Assembly: GCA_964385695.1 (NCBI GenBank)
Contig: CAYLQA010000009.1
Location: forward strand, 1 to 64,000
DNA from: CAYLQA01 sp964385695
GTDB taxonomy: Bacteria; Desulfobacterota; Desulfobulbia; Desulfobulbales; Desulfurivibrionaceae
Direction: 5' to 3'
Length of the DNA stretch: 64,000 nucleotides
The notes beneath the pieces were generated by a model. The model had not been told where the DNA came from and did not search any database. It was given only the letters and a program-made list of their open reading frames with translations. The translations under genes and the position numbers were made by a program. Shown in pieces: positions 8,463 to 15,875 of this stretch (position 1 is its first letter; each line of letters starts with the position of its first letter).

Positions 8463-8513
8463 CTAACTAGACAATTTCACACAAAAAAAGTCAACACGGG
8501 GAAAATACGAGGC
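8463..8513 (-). promoter_or_regulatory. 51-bp repeat copy B, promoter-like, upstream of the Fic gene
   Basis: Second copy of the repeat at 6184-6234, 46 of 51 identical. On the minus strand it carries the same TTGACT, T-rich spacer, GTGTGAAATT block and a final CTAGTTAG. It is 104-154 bp upstream of the Fic start and just 3' of the pRiA4b-type gene, so it probably starts transcription of fic independently of that gene. Confidence 0.55.
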
Positions 8514-8548
8514 GCAAAGACAAAAGATGGGAAAAGGGTGAGACAGGA

Positions 8549-9181
8549 TCATTTCATCCTTTTCAGAATCGTATTGATCTCCTTTATTTCAAAAAAATCA
8601 GGCTCAAAGGTGTCACTGCCATACCAATCCCGCATCTCCCCATACTCCTCGCTTTCCGGATCACTGATTGCCGCCAGGAAATCCTCATAGCCGGGGGGGC
8701 CACCAATATCTTCAGGCGGGCAGGCACGCTCACCGGCCAGCAGGACAGGATATTGGGTAGTTTTTTCATCCGCTGCGATTATCTTCTCAATCCTGATCTC
8801 ATGCTGCCAGCCATCGCCGAAATCATACTCATAGGTAAACTGCTGCCGCATGTCCGCTTCGAGATCGCACAGCTTGAACCTGCTCTCATCAAAGGCCTTT
8901 CCCTCGCTCCACTCGTCATCCAAGTCCGGTGGTCCATAGAGGTTGTTGCCAATCACGAACTGGTGCAAATGGATATCTGTCCAACCCATGCAGAGCTGGA
9001 TCAGATCGTGGAGCCGGGAAAGGCTCATGCTGCCCGGCACCTGAATGCGCCGCCAGATGAGAGGTTCGCAGTAACGCAGCGAGACCTTCAGTTGATAGGC
9101 GGCTGCAGGGGAGTTCTTCTTGACCGGTTTGCCCTTTTTCTTTCCTGTTGCGGGGAAATTTCCTTGAATGATTTTTGCCAT
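8549..9181 (-). CDS. Plasmid pRiA4b ORF-3 family protein
   Basis: 210 residues. Recognised by YQLKVSLRYCEPLIWRRIQVPGSM near the N-terminus, HDLIQLCMGWTDIHLHQF, then YEYDFGDGWQHEIRIEKI and CPPEDIGGPPGYEDFL, the hallmark segments of the pRiA4b ORF-3 (IS1096 TnpR-like) family. The biochemical role is not established; members often travel with mobile or defence genes. The lysine-rich first 25 residues are probably flexible. The ATG follows AGAGAG by 7 nt. First gene of the minus-strand accessory patch. Confidence 0.85.
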   Translation of the reverse strand: MAKIIQGNFPATGKKKGKPVKKNSPAAAYQLKVSLRYCEPLIWRRIQVPGSMSLSRLHDLIQLCMGWTDIHLHQFVIGNNLYGPPDLDDEWSEGKAFDESRFKLCDLEADMRQQFTYEYDFGDGWQHEIRIEKIIAADEKTTQYPVLLAGERACPPEDIGGPPGYEDFLAAISDPESEEYGEMRDWYGSDTFEPDFFEIKEINTILKRMK

Positions 9182-9430
9182 GAAAAACTCTCTTTTTCTT
9201 GTTCAGTTATGCGGAGGTTAATCCCTTCCATCCCTGAGAGTTTACAGGCCTTCATGAAAATCTGTCAATTGCCTTGCCGTAAGCACACAAAAAGAGGGAC
9301 CATATCCGCCCCGCTGACTTCCCCCGCTTGATCACCATTAAAAGAAGAGAGACAAAATCAACGAGAAGTTAATGCTCAAAAAACAATCCTCCTTCCCCAC
9401 TTTCCCATTGCATTTCCTTGTAAATTTATT

Positions 9431-9455
9431 TAGGTAGAACTACCTAGTTTTTTTT
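9431..9455 (+). terminator. Hairpin plus T tract in the leader of the PRTase gene
   Basis: The 323 bp between the pRiA4b-type gene and the PRTase (9182-9504) hold no gene. TAGGTAG/CTACCTA (9431-9446) is a perfect stem with a 2-nt centre, followed by G and eight Ts. It ends 50 nt before the PRTase start and no plus-strand gene lies upstream, so it may be a leader attenuator or an operator rather than a simple terminator. Confidence 0.4.
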
Positions 9456-9504
9456 AATTCCTCTTTCGCCGTGTGATAAAGTCACACCGCTTATTGGTGT
9501 TCCC

Positions 9505-10128
9505 ATGCAGCAAGTACAAGACATTGCCAAGAGCCGCGAGCAGCTGAAAAATCTTATCTACGAACGGGCCTACAAGAAGCACAGCAAGTTTAAGACCCCC
9601 ACCAAGATCGTGCGCACCTACTTTGATTTCCTGGAGATCTCCCTCAAGCATAAAGGGGTGCAGCTGACCGGCGACATTATCTATGACGAGATCAAAGATC
9701 TTGAGATCCAGGCCATCGGCGGGCCCAACCACGGCATTGCCTCCATCCTCTGCCGCAGTGCCTTCATGAAGGAAATCGGCGTCTTTTTTGTTCGGGATTC
9801 GGTCAAACAGGAGGGGGATCTGCTGAGCCCCAAGTGGATCGAGTCGCGCATCAAGGCAGGCGACCGGGTGGCCCTGGTGGCGGATGTGGTCTCCTCGGGC
9901 AGCCAGTTGCTGCGCTCCATCGAGGAGGTCATGCAGCTGGGTGGAGAAATCGCCAAGATCATCGTCCTCATCGACAGCCAGGACGGTGGCGGCATCTCCC
10001 GGATCAAACGCTTTCTGCAGACCAATATGCTGGAGGTGCCGATTTCGGTCATCTTCCACCGGGACGAAATCGTCAACATTCCCCGTTTCAGCCTCCAGCA
10101 GATGGCCAGCAGCGCAATCGTCTATTAA
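9505..10128 (+). CDS. Orotate-phosphoribosyltransferase-like protein
   Basis: 207 residues with a type I phosphoribosyltransferase fold. The region IQAIGGPNHGIASILCR matches the OPRT segment that ends the first half, and VALVADVVSSGSQLLRSIEEV (about 126-146) is the PRPP-loop region. Normally that loop carries two acidic residues followed by (T/S)(T/S)G; here the first acid is replaced by Ala. OPRT makes OMP from orotate and PRPP in pyrimidine synthesis; because the loop is altered and no pyr genes are near, the substrate is uncertain. The start has a weak ribosome site; a leader hairpin precedes it and a terminator follows. Confidence 0.65.
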   Translation: MQQVQDIAKSREQLKNLIYERAYKKHSKFKTPTKIVRTYFDFLEISLKHKGVQLTGDIIYDEIKDLEIQAIGGPNHGIASILCRSAFMKEIGVFFVRDSVKQEGDLLSPKWIESRIKAGDRVALVADVVSSGSQLLRSIEEVMQLGGEIAKIIVLIDSQDGGGISRIKRFLQTNMLEVPISVIFHRDEIVNIPRFSLQQMASSAIVY

Positions 10129-10149
10129 ACGGCAGCGGATTTAACATTC

Positions 10150-10181
10150 AAAGCCCTGTATCCTTGGACCAGGGCTTTTTT
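10150..10181 (+). terminator. Rho-independent terminator after the PRTase gene
   Basis: Perfect 9-bp stem AAAGCCCTG/CAGGGCTTT with an 11-nt loop and a short T tract, 21 bp after the PRTase stop. Confidence 0.8.
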
Positions 10182-10238
10182 CTTGCCCGCCTCAAAAGCC
10201 TCTTCCCAAAAACATCGTTATCCTTTTATACTCCTGCC

Positions 10239-10838
10239 ATGACAAACATTCATGCCCGTCCGGGCTTTGACCAACGAATGACCAAAGAAGAAATCAACGC
10301 CTGCCCTATGCGCAGATGGGAAGGCAAGGTGCAGGTGGTGCGTACCCCAGAGGATATGCCCGAGGCAGTGGCCCAGCTTGGGCGTGAGCACACCCTTGGC
10401 TTTGACACCGAAACCCGCCCCGCCTATAAAAAGGGGGAGAGCTACCTGCCCTCGCTGCTGCAACTCGCTACGCACAGCAAGGTCTTCATCTTCCAGCTCA
10501 AACACTTGGGTCTGCCCAAGGAGTTGCACAATCTCCTTGCCGACCCCACTATCGTCAAGGCCGGCGTAGCCCTTGATTTTGACGTGCGCGAACTCAAAAA
10601 GCTCTCTTGCTTCAAGCCCGGCGGCTTTGTGGATCTCGGGAATCTTGCCAAAGAAAAAGGGATCAAAAATCATGGTTTACGAGGCTTGGCGGCCGTGCTC
10701 CTTGGCTTTCGCATCTCAAAAGGGGCGCGCACAAGCAACTGGGCCAACGACACCCTAACCAAATCACAGATCAACTATGCGGCAACCGATGCCTGGGTGG
10801 GTCGAGAACTGTACGAGAAACTCTTGCGGATCAAATAG
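10239..10838 (+). CDS. DEDDy-type 3'-5' exonuclease (RNase D/WRN-like)
   Basis: 199 residues from the ATG at 10239. The exonuclease core is complete: LGFDTET supplies the first Asp and Glu, AGVALDFDVREL the second Asp, and YAATDAWVGRELY the Tyr-Asp pair of DEDDy nucleases. It lacks the HRDC domains of RNase D, so it resembles the isolated WRN-exonuclease form. It probably trims structured RNA or DNA ends; the substrate cannot be read from sequence. Single gene with its own start, separated from the PRTase by a terminator. Confidence 0.88.
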   Translation: MTNIHARPGFDQRMTKEEINACPMRRWEGKVQVVRTPEDMPEAVAQLGREHTLGFDTETRPAYKKGESYLPSLLQLATHSKVFIFQLKHLGLPKELHNLLADPTIVKAGVALDFDVRELKKLSCFKPGGFVDLGNLAKEKGIKNHGLRGLAAVLLGFRISKGARTSNWANDTLTKSQINYAATDAWVGRELYEKLLRIK

Positions 10839-10932
10839 CACCTGTGTATCATCTTTGCAACTGTGGTGAAAATCACTCTCACCACGCGGGGTGTAGGCTG
10901 TTTTGTCTGTATATTTTCCAGGGGTAAAAAAG

Positions 10933-11160
10933 ATGCACATCACGGAACGAATCAACAAAGAAATGGAACTGCACGAGGCCGAGTATATGCAAAAATGCTG
11001 GGCCATTTATTTAGGCCGCAAAGAGATGGAAGAGCTCCTCATCTGGGCCAAGGAACAAAATCTTTATAATTGTGACGAGCTGGAAGGCAGGACCAGACCG
11101 CAGTACCACGGAGCACTGGTTTACGCGGTCAATGACGATACGCACCTGAACGTGAATTAG
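10933..11160 (+). CDS. Small conserved-looking hypothetical protein
   Basis: 75 residues from the ATG at 10933, which follows AGGGG by about 8 nt; an upstream frame extension to 10903 has no ribosome site. The protein is acidic and mostly helical (INKEMELHEAEYMQK, RKEMEELLIWAKEQN) with two Cys and no signal peptide or membrane segment. I do not recognise the family. Convergent with the next gene, 9 bp away. Confidence 0.6.
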   Translation: MHITERINKEMELHEAEYMQKCWAIYLGRKEMEELLIWAKEQNLYNCDELEGRTRPQYHGALVYAVNDDTHLNVN

Positions 11161-11169
11161 CGCACTGCG

Positions 11170-11571
11170 TTACTTCTGGGCGACCAGGAGGAGTTCCTCG
11201 ACCTTTTCTACTTCGCTACTGGTTTCCATATCCGCCAGCAGATTTTCCATAACCGACTGACGCGGGCTGGTCAGGGAGTCAAAATCCCTGAGTTGCAGTT
11301 CCTTCTCTTGGGGATAATAGACCAGGACCGGCTTGTAGATAGTGACCGTGCTCTCGCTGGAAAGGGCCTTATGCCGTTGAAAAAGGAACAGGTCGATATT
11401 GACTTGCAGTACTGGGGTTTGCTTTATATCGGTATAGTTAAAGCGCCTGAGCTGGCCGGCTAAGGTCTGGTGGTCGATGACGAGTTCGTAGAGGCTTTCC
11501 AGGGTAAATTCCGTGGGTTCCGAAAGATCGCCAAAATATTCTATGAGTGATGAGAGTGCCGTTCTTGCCAT
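11170..11571 (-). CDS. Hypothetical protein
   Basis: 133 residues, acidic, no signal peptide or membrane segment. The middle has alternating hydrophobic residues (TPVLQVNIDLFLF, VTIYKPVLVYY) that suggest a beta-rich domain, and the C-terminus is an acidic helix. No family recognised. A plausible sigma-70 promoter lies 50-80 bp upstream, so it is probably expressed alone. Confidence 0.6.
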   Translation of the reverse strand: MARTALSSLIEYFGDLSEPTEFTLESLYELVIDHQTLAGQLRRFNYTDIKQTPVLQVNIDLFLFQRHKALSSESTVTIYKPVLVYYPQEKELQLRDFDSLTSPRQSVMENLLADMETSSEVEKVEELLLVAQK

Positions 11572-11621
11572 GGTACTTAATCCTGCCTGAGTTGATCCCC
11601 CTCAACATCATACATACGGTA

Positions 11622-11650
11622 AATATAATACCCGCCCCGCATTCAAGCAA
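11622..11650 (-). promoter_or_regulatory. Sigma-70 promoter for the hypothetical gene at 11170-11571
   Basis: On the minus strand TTGCTT (-35) and TATATT (-10) are 17 bp apart. The -10 ends about 50 bp before the ATG. Together with the terminator at 11707-11745 this explains the 333-bp gene-free stretch 11572-11904. Confidence 0.45.
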
Positions 11651-11706
11651 ACGATTAATTACCCTCCCTGCCGACAATTGCCCTGTGACCCCCACGGGCA
11701 AAAGAC

Positions 11707-11745
11707 AAAAAAAAAAAGGCAAGATCACCGAAGTAATCTTGCCTT
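11707..11745 (-). terminator. Rho-independent terminator downstream of the PilZ gene
   Basis: Perfect 10-bp stem AAGGCAAGAT/ATCTTGCCTT with a 10-nt loop. On the minus strand it is followed by eleven Ts, a very strong signal. It lies 160 bp 3' of the PilZ gene at 11905-12282 and insulates the next minus-strand gene. Confidence 0.9.
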
Positions 11746-11904
11746 GGGGATGAGCCTCGTTTTTAAGCTGACGTTGCGATAACGCTGCCGTAATTTAAGT
11801 AGTTGTTAGACTCTCCCTCTGATCTATTTATACCACTTTGCCCTCTGCCGGGTAAAGCGGATATTCATCTTTTTTTAAAGGTGAATTATTTCACAGCCTT
11901 GGCC

Positions 11905-12282
11905 TCATGTCAGCTGGCCAAGGTACCTCACAATAACCTCTCTTTGCGTCTCGGTCAGGTCGGTAAAACATACCCCACACCTTCTCAGCTGCGGGATCAC
12001 GGTATCCCCCTGGATCTCAGCATCCTTACAGTGATGATCGGACACCACCGTCACCAGGATATTATCCAGACAAAAATCCTCACCGAAAAAATTAATGATG
12101 CATTCCGTGCCGATGAGATGCTCATGGCTGGGGCCATTGTAGAGAAAAGCCAGCCCGGTTTCGCTGATATCAATAAGATCAAAGGAAATGACCTCGGCCG
12201 GTGAGAGCATAACAGCCCCGGCATCGTAAATTGAGTAGCGAGGTGCCTGCCTGCGCTCCGCCTCTGCTATATTTTTCTCCAT
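11905..12282 (-). CDS. PilZ domain protein, putative c-di-GMP effector
   Basis: 125 residues forming a single PilZ domain. The c-di-GMP binding motifs are ERRQAPRY near the N-terminus (RxxxR type) and DISETGLAF (D/NxSxxG type). The C-terminal part (CGVCFTDLTETQREVI) also fits PilZ. Such stand-alone domains usually bind c-di-GMP and act on a partner protein; the partner is unknown and no flagellar or pilus gene is adjacent. Cysteine content is rather high (five). Transcribed alone, ending at the terminator at 11707-11745. Confidence 0.85.
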   Translation of the reverse strand: MEKNIAEAERRQAPRYSIYDAGAVMLSPAEVISFDLIDISETGLAFLYNGPSHEHLIGTECIINFFGEDFCLDNILVTVVSDHHCKDAEIQGDTVIPQLRRCGVCFTDLTETQREVIVRYLGQLT

Positions 12283-12429
12283 TCATCCCTCCCCGTTACA
12301 GTTAACAATATCCTTTCTGTAAACATAACCCATACATTTTGTAGCACAGATTCACGCAAGATGCGGGAAAAAGGCGCAAAACACACCCCAATGCCTCGGT
12401 TTTACCTGCTGATATGTATGAAGGAAACG

Positions 12430-13536
12430 CTACGAAGAGGTGAGCAGGTCGCCTCTAAAGGAGGATGCCTTTGCAATGCCCTTATGGAGGACGAGTTGCC
12501 GACCTTGCTTTTGCCCCGCCTTATAGGAATCAACATAAACCTGGGAGGCCTGATGACGCCTGCTTTTGAGTCGAGGATAGCGCAAGGTGTAAAAACGGAT
12601 CAGACCGGGGTCTCCGGCACAAATCATGGCGCTACCGGCTGGTTGCCCATCCGCTGCGGCCTGCTCTTCCTGCAGGCGAAGCTTGTGCTGGAAGCCGTGC
12701 AACACCCCAAGAAAATAGGATTTTCTTTCTTTCGCCACGGCATTGTTTGCGGCCTTATACCTCTGCCACAACACTGGCAGACGACTGCTCAAAAAATGAT
12801 ACACATACTCTGCCACGGCCAGGTTCTCCTTGGCGCCGGTGAGCTCAATGACCCTAAAGGTATCAGCTGAAGCGGCGTCAAACTGCTGGCAAATCACCAC
12901 ATTGACATAGAAAAACTCATTAAGAAGTGCAGCTATGGAGCGATCCTGGGCAGGCAGCCTTTTTTTGCGGGGATTGATAACCAGGTAGTCGCAATCCCCA
13001 TCCCCGGCCTGTTTGATCCTCTCCAGGTTATGCTTGCGGAGCAGGGCATTGCCCTTTTGCATGGCCTGGGCCGCCTCATGCTCATTACCACTCTGGGCCA
13101 GGGAAAAAAGCTTTTCCACCTTGGCAAGAATCCCCTTATTGGCCTGTGGTTGTGCGGACTTTATAAGAAGGCGAGGAATACCGGCCGTTGAGCAACGAAA
13201 TTCCGGGTGCACGCCGAGTCGCTCACAGGCCTCTAAAAATGCCGGGCCATGGGGAGGATCTTGCTGTTGTTCCATGTATTGATGCACATACTGGTGGGCC
13301 ATCTCATGCTTGAGGACCTCCAACACCACGTCCCAGGCATAGTCCTCGATCAGCCAGGAGGCCAGCTTGATGGTTTTGCAGGCCGGCTCCCAGGCTCCGG
13401 CCCTCTGTACACTCTGCGTTACCTCAAAGACAGGCTCATCAAGGTTCAGCTTATAGCGCCAGCATATCTGGCGATACTCCCGAAGCAACTGCTGCAACCA
13501 GGCCCTGGTGAGGTGTGCCCTGTCTTTAACCGGCAA
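12430..13536 (-). CDS. SprT-like zinc metalloprotease fused to DUF2786
   Basis: 368 residues. The N-terminal SprT-like domain has the zinc-protease motif VLKHEMAHQYVHQ (HExxH with Glu). The middle (ILAKVEKLFSLAQSGNEHEAAQAM, ALLRKHNL) is DUF2786, followed by a C-terminal domain that usually accompanies it (YFLGVLHGFQHKL and beyond). SprT/Spartan relatives cleave proteins crosslinked to DNA in other organisms; that role is an inference here. The start is TTG at 13536, after an AGGAGG that overlaps the end of the preceding gene, so the two genes (5 bp apart) are likely coupled. Confidence 0.85.
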   Translation of the reverse strand: MPVKDRAHLTRAWLQQLLREYRQICWRYKLNLDEPVFEVTQSVQRAGAWEPACKTIKLASWLIEDYAWDVVLEVLKHEMAHQYVHQYMEQQQDPPHGPAFLEACERLGVHPEFRCSTAGIPRLLIKSAQPQANKGILAKVEKLFSLAQSGNEHEAAQAMQKGNALLRKHNLERIKQAGDGDCDYLVINPRKKRLPAQDRSIAALLNEFFYVNVVICQQFDAASADTFRVIELTGAKENLAVAEYVYHFLSSRLPVLWQRYKAANNAVAKERKSYFLGVLHGFQHKLRLQEEQAAADGQPAGSAMICAGDPGLIRFYTLRYPRLKSRRHQASQVYVDSYKAGQKQGRQLVLHKGIAKASSFRGDLLTSS

Positions 13537-13541
13537 AGGGT

Positions 13542-13958
13542 TCAGCCCTCCTGGGCCGCATTTTGCGCTGCCTCGGCCAAACGGGCCTCAAGATAGGCAA
13601 GCAACGCTTGATCATACTCTTCAAGATCAAAGCAGACGGCATCCTCACCCATGAGCCCGCCCGGAACAAAATCGCCCCTCTCCTCCGGATCGCTGATCAT
13701 CTCACCGTAAAAGCAAACAGAAAGCCAGCGGGGCTCGCCCTCGATCACATCGACCATGGCGAACATCTCCCTCCTCTGCTGCTTGCTATGGGCGGCCCGT
13801 AGAGAGTAGGTCACACCCGGCCGGGGCAGAAAGTTGAGTGAAACGCCCTCTCTGTTGGCCAAAAAATCTTTAAGCTGCAAAAAGGCCTTTTTGCTCTGCT
13901 CCGGGCCCTCCTGCCACTGACTAATAAACTCATCCAACTCCTGCATTGCCTTACTCAT
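13542..13958 (-). CDS. Conserved hypothetical protein upstream of the SprT-like gene
   Basis: 138 residues, acidic, soluble. It has a beta-rich core (VTYSLRAAHSKQQRREMFAMVDVI, WLSVCFYGEMI) and an acidic SDPEERGDFVPGGLMGEDAV segment, ending in an Ala-rich helix. I do not recognise a named family, although the pattern looks like a compact conserved domain. Encoded 5 bp upstream of the SprT/DUF2786 gene and probably co-transcribed, so a joint role is plausible but untested. Confidence 0.65.
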   Translation of the reverse strand: MSKAMQELDEFISQWQEGPEQSKKAFLQLKDFLANREGVSLNFLPRPGVTYSLRAAHSKQQRREMFAMVDVIEGEPRWLSVCFYGEMISDPEERGDFVPGGLMGEDAVCFDLEEYDQALLAYLEARLAEAAQNAAQEG

Positions 13959-14056
13959 ATAAACTCCTTATCAAAATACGCAGAATCAAGCTGCACAGCA
14001 ACTAATCAAGAAAAAACTAAAATATCCATATCAACAATGATTCGCAAAGAAAAATC

Positions 14057-14214
14057 GTAACTTTTCAGATGTGCCCCAGATTCGGAGTCTCTGTTTCACT
14101 TCGCTTACCTAAACAAGCAGGCTAACGAAGCATAGTAATCTACGCGAGGAAGTCTGATCGTTTAGGTAAGCGAGCCAGCGAGACTCCGAAGGTGGGGTGC
14201 AGCTGTAAAGTTAC
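14057..14214. repeat. Long palindromic element, copy 1
   Basis: A 158-bp inverted repeat: arm 14057-14114 pairs with arm 14160-14214, with perfect blocks GTTTAGGTAAGCG, GAGACTCCGAA and GTAAC at the tips, and the apex contains a further small hairpin (GCATAG/CTACGC). The left arm contains GATGTGCCCCAGAT and the right arm GGTGGGGTGCAG; both recur in the element at 53225-53333. The right arm overlaps the stop codon of the radical SAM gene and T-rich sequence follows on the minus strand, so it may double as its terminator. Confidence 0.8.
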
Positions 14215-15722
14215 ACAAAAAAGGCGGCATGGTTTGAGGTGAAGATGGGTGGATCATTCTGCAGAATCGGGCTGATGGCCGGGTGGCGCTTGAATTCCTG
14301 ATCCAGAAAACGGCGGATCTGCCTGCGGCCCCAGCCGTGGGGATGGGTAAAGTCGGTATACAGGGAGAGATCTCCCTCGTAAAAATCACGCACGGCCAGC
14401 TCCTGCGCCTCCTCGCTTGCCAGGGGCATATTGAAGATGGCCAGGTTGAGGAAATTGATCGCCTCGCGATGTCGAACCACAAACTCCAGGGTCTTTCTTG
14501 CCTGCTCCTCATTCTCCGAAGGTGTGCCAAACAGTAGATAGACATAGGTGGCAATGCCCGCTTCTTTCAAGGCAGTTAAAGCCTGAGAGACCATGGCAAG
14601 GTCGATGCCCTTGCGCATGGAGTCGAGAACGCCCTGATCGCCGGACTCCAGGCCCAATTTGAGCATGGTACAGCCGGAACGCTTCAGCCCTTTGCAGAAT
14701 ACAACATCGGTCAAACGGGGGCTGACCCTGGCAAAACCATACCAAGGAACACCGAGGGGCTCAGCCACCAAAGCCTGCATCAGGGCAGGGCTCACGGCAT
14801 TGTCGAGAAAATGAAGCAAGGTCGGCTTGGTCTTTGGCAACAGGTGGTGCAAGTCCGTTAAAACCTGTTCCGGAGGCAGGTTCACATAGGGGTTCTCCTC
14901 GGCCTTTTCCGGACAGAAGGAGCACTTATTCCAATAACAACCCGAGGAAGCGGCATAGGGCAGGATAAGCCCTGGAGCCAAATAATCGTCAAGGGGCAGG
15001 TCGTCATAATCCGGGGCGCAATAAGATTCGGCCTCGGTATCGCTCAGCAGCTTCAATAGCGCCTCTTCCCCCGGGCCGGCAATGAGATGATCGACAAGCC
15101 CGGCAAAAGGATTCTGCCAGGCGGGGTTCCTGAGCCATGAGGTGACCAATCCCCCGCCCAGGATGACGGGCAGTTCGGGAAAGCGATCCTTCAAAAAACC
15201 AAGCATGGCAAAGGTTGGCATGGCCTGGCTCAGATAATTGAGGGAAATGCCGAGCATCTGCGGCTGCTTTGTAGCAACGAGCCCCGTTAATCTTTCCGTA
15301 AAATAGGGGGCAAAGATGTTTTTGTCATAATTTTCGGCCGCCTGTAAAAGATCGCCACTTTTGAGCGGGGAAAGATCCTTATCCTGGTAGTTGGCGAGGC
15401 TCAGACCAAGACCATGCTCCTGGCCTGCCATCTCCACCACACGGTTCACATCCGCCACGGCACGCTGGTACCGGGCAGGATTTTCGTAAAGCTGCGGGCT
15501 CCCCAATTCGGCAAGGTTTGTCTTGATATTGCGCCAGGCCCGTTTGCCCCAGGTGTCGGTAGGGTGCATGGTCCGGCCCATGAGATAGGCAAGCCCTTCC
15601 AGGTTGGCGTCCAGCTGGGTGCACGCTATCCCGTGCCCACGTAAGGCCCCGGCGAGCTTGGCAATACCGGCGGGCGGCTCACAGGGTTTGGCCACGGGAG
15701 GAAAAATAAGAAGGATAGACAT
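14211..15722 (-). CDS. B12-binding-type radical SAM protein
   Basis: 503 residues. The N-terminus (ILLIFPPVAKPCEPPAGIAKLAGALRGHGI) is the Rossmann-like domain that binds cobalamin in many members, and the radical SAM core has the cluster motif SSGCYWNKCSFCPE (Cx4Cx2C spacing, as in some relatives of this family). Later segments HFLDNAVSP, LKLGLESGDQGVL and YVYLLFGTPSE fit the TIM-barrel of Elp3/MiaB-like radical SAM enzymes. The product is unknown; no pathway genes are adjacent. The gene ends within the right arm of the palindromic element and is divergent from recQ. Confidence 0.82.
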   Translation of the reverse strand: MSILLIFPPVAKPCEPPAGIAKLAGALRGHGIACTQLDANLEGLAYLMGRTMHPTDTWGKRAWRNIKTNLAELGSPQLYENPARYQRAVADVNRVVEMAGQEHGLGLSLANYQDKDLSPLKSGDLLQAAENYDKNIFAPYFTERLTGLVATKQPQMLGISLNYLSQAMPTFAMLGFLKDRFPELPVILGGGLVTSWLRNPAWQNPFAGLVDHLIAGPGEEALLKLLSDTEAESYCAPDYDDLPLDDYLAPGLILPYAASSGCYWNKCSFCPEKAEENPYVNLPPEQVLTDLHHLLPKTKPTLLHFLDNAVSPALMQALVAEPLGVPWYGFARVSPRLTDVVFCKGLKRSGCTMLKLGLESGDQGVLDSMRKGIDLAMVSQALTALKEAGIATYVYLLFGTPSENEEQARKTLEFVVRHREAINFLNLAIFNMPLASEEAQELAVRDFYEGDLSLYTDFTHPHGWGRRQIRRFLDQEFKRHPAISPILQNDPPIFTSNHAAFFV

Positions 15723-15875
15723 GGAGATCTATCTCTAGCATGGGCTGAGGCATTTAAGCAAGCCCATTTGGGAGAAAACAACACTGCCCTCTTTGCTGTT
15801 TTTATAGTATGTTTCAGGGAACCTTTCACCTCAACCCGGCGGTGTGGCTTGATCACACGGCGCACTACTTTTTCT

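Noticed and set aside
9834..10238. N-terminal extension of the exonuclease gene
   Set aside because: It overlaps the PRTase in another frame and codes for Gly/Arg/Pro-rich shadow sequence; the real start is at 10239.
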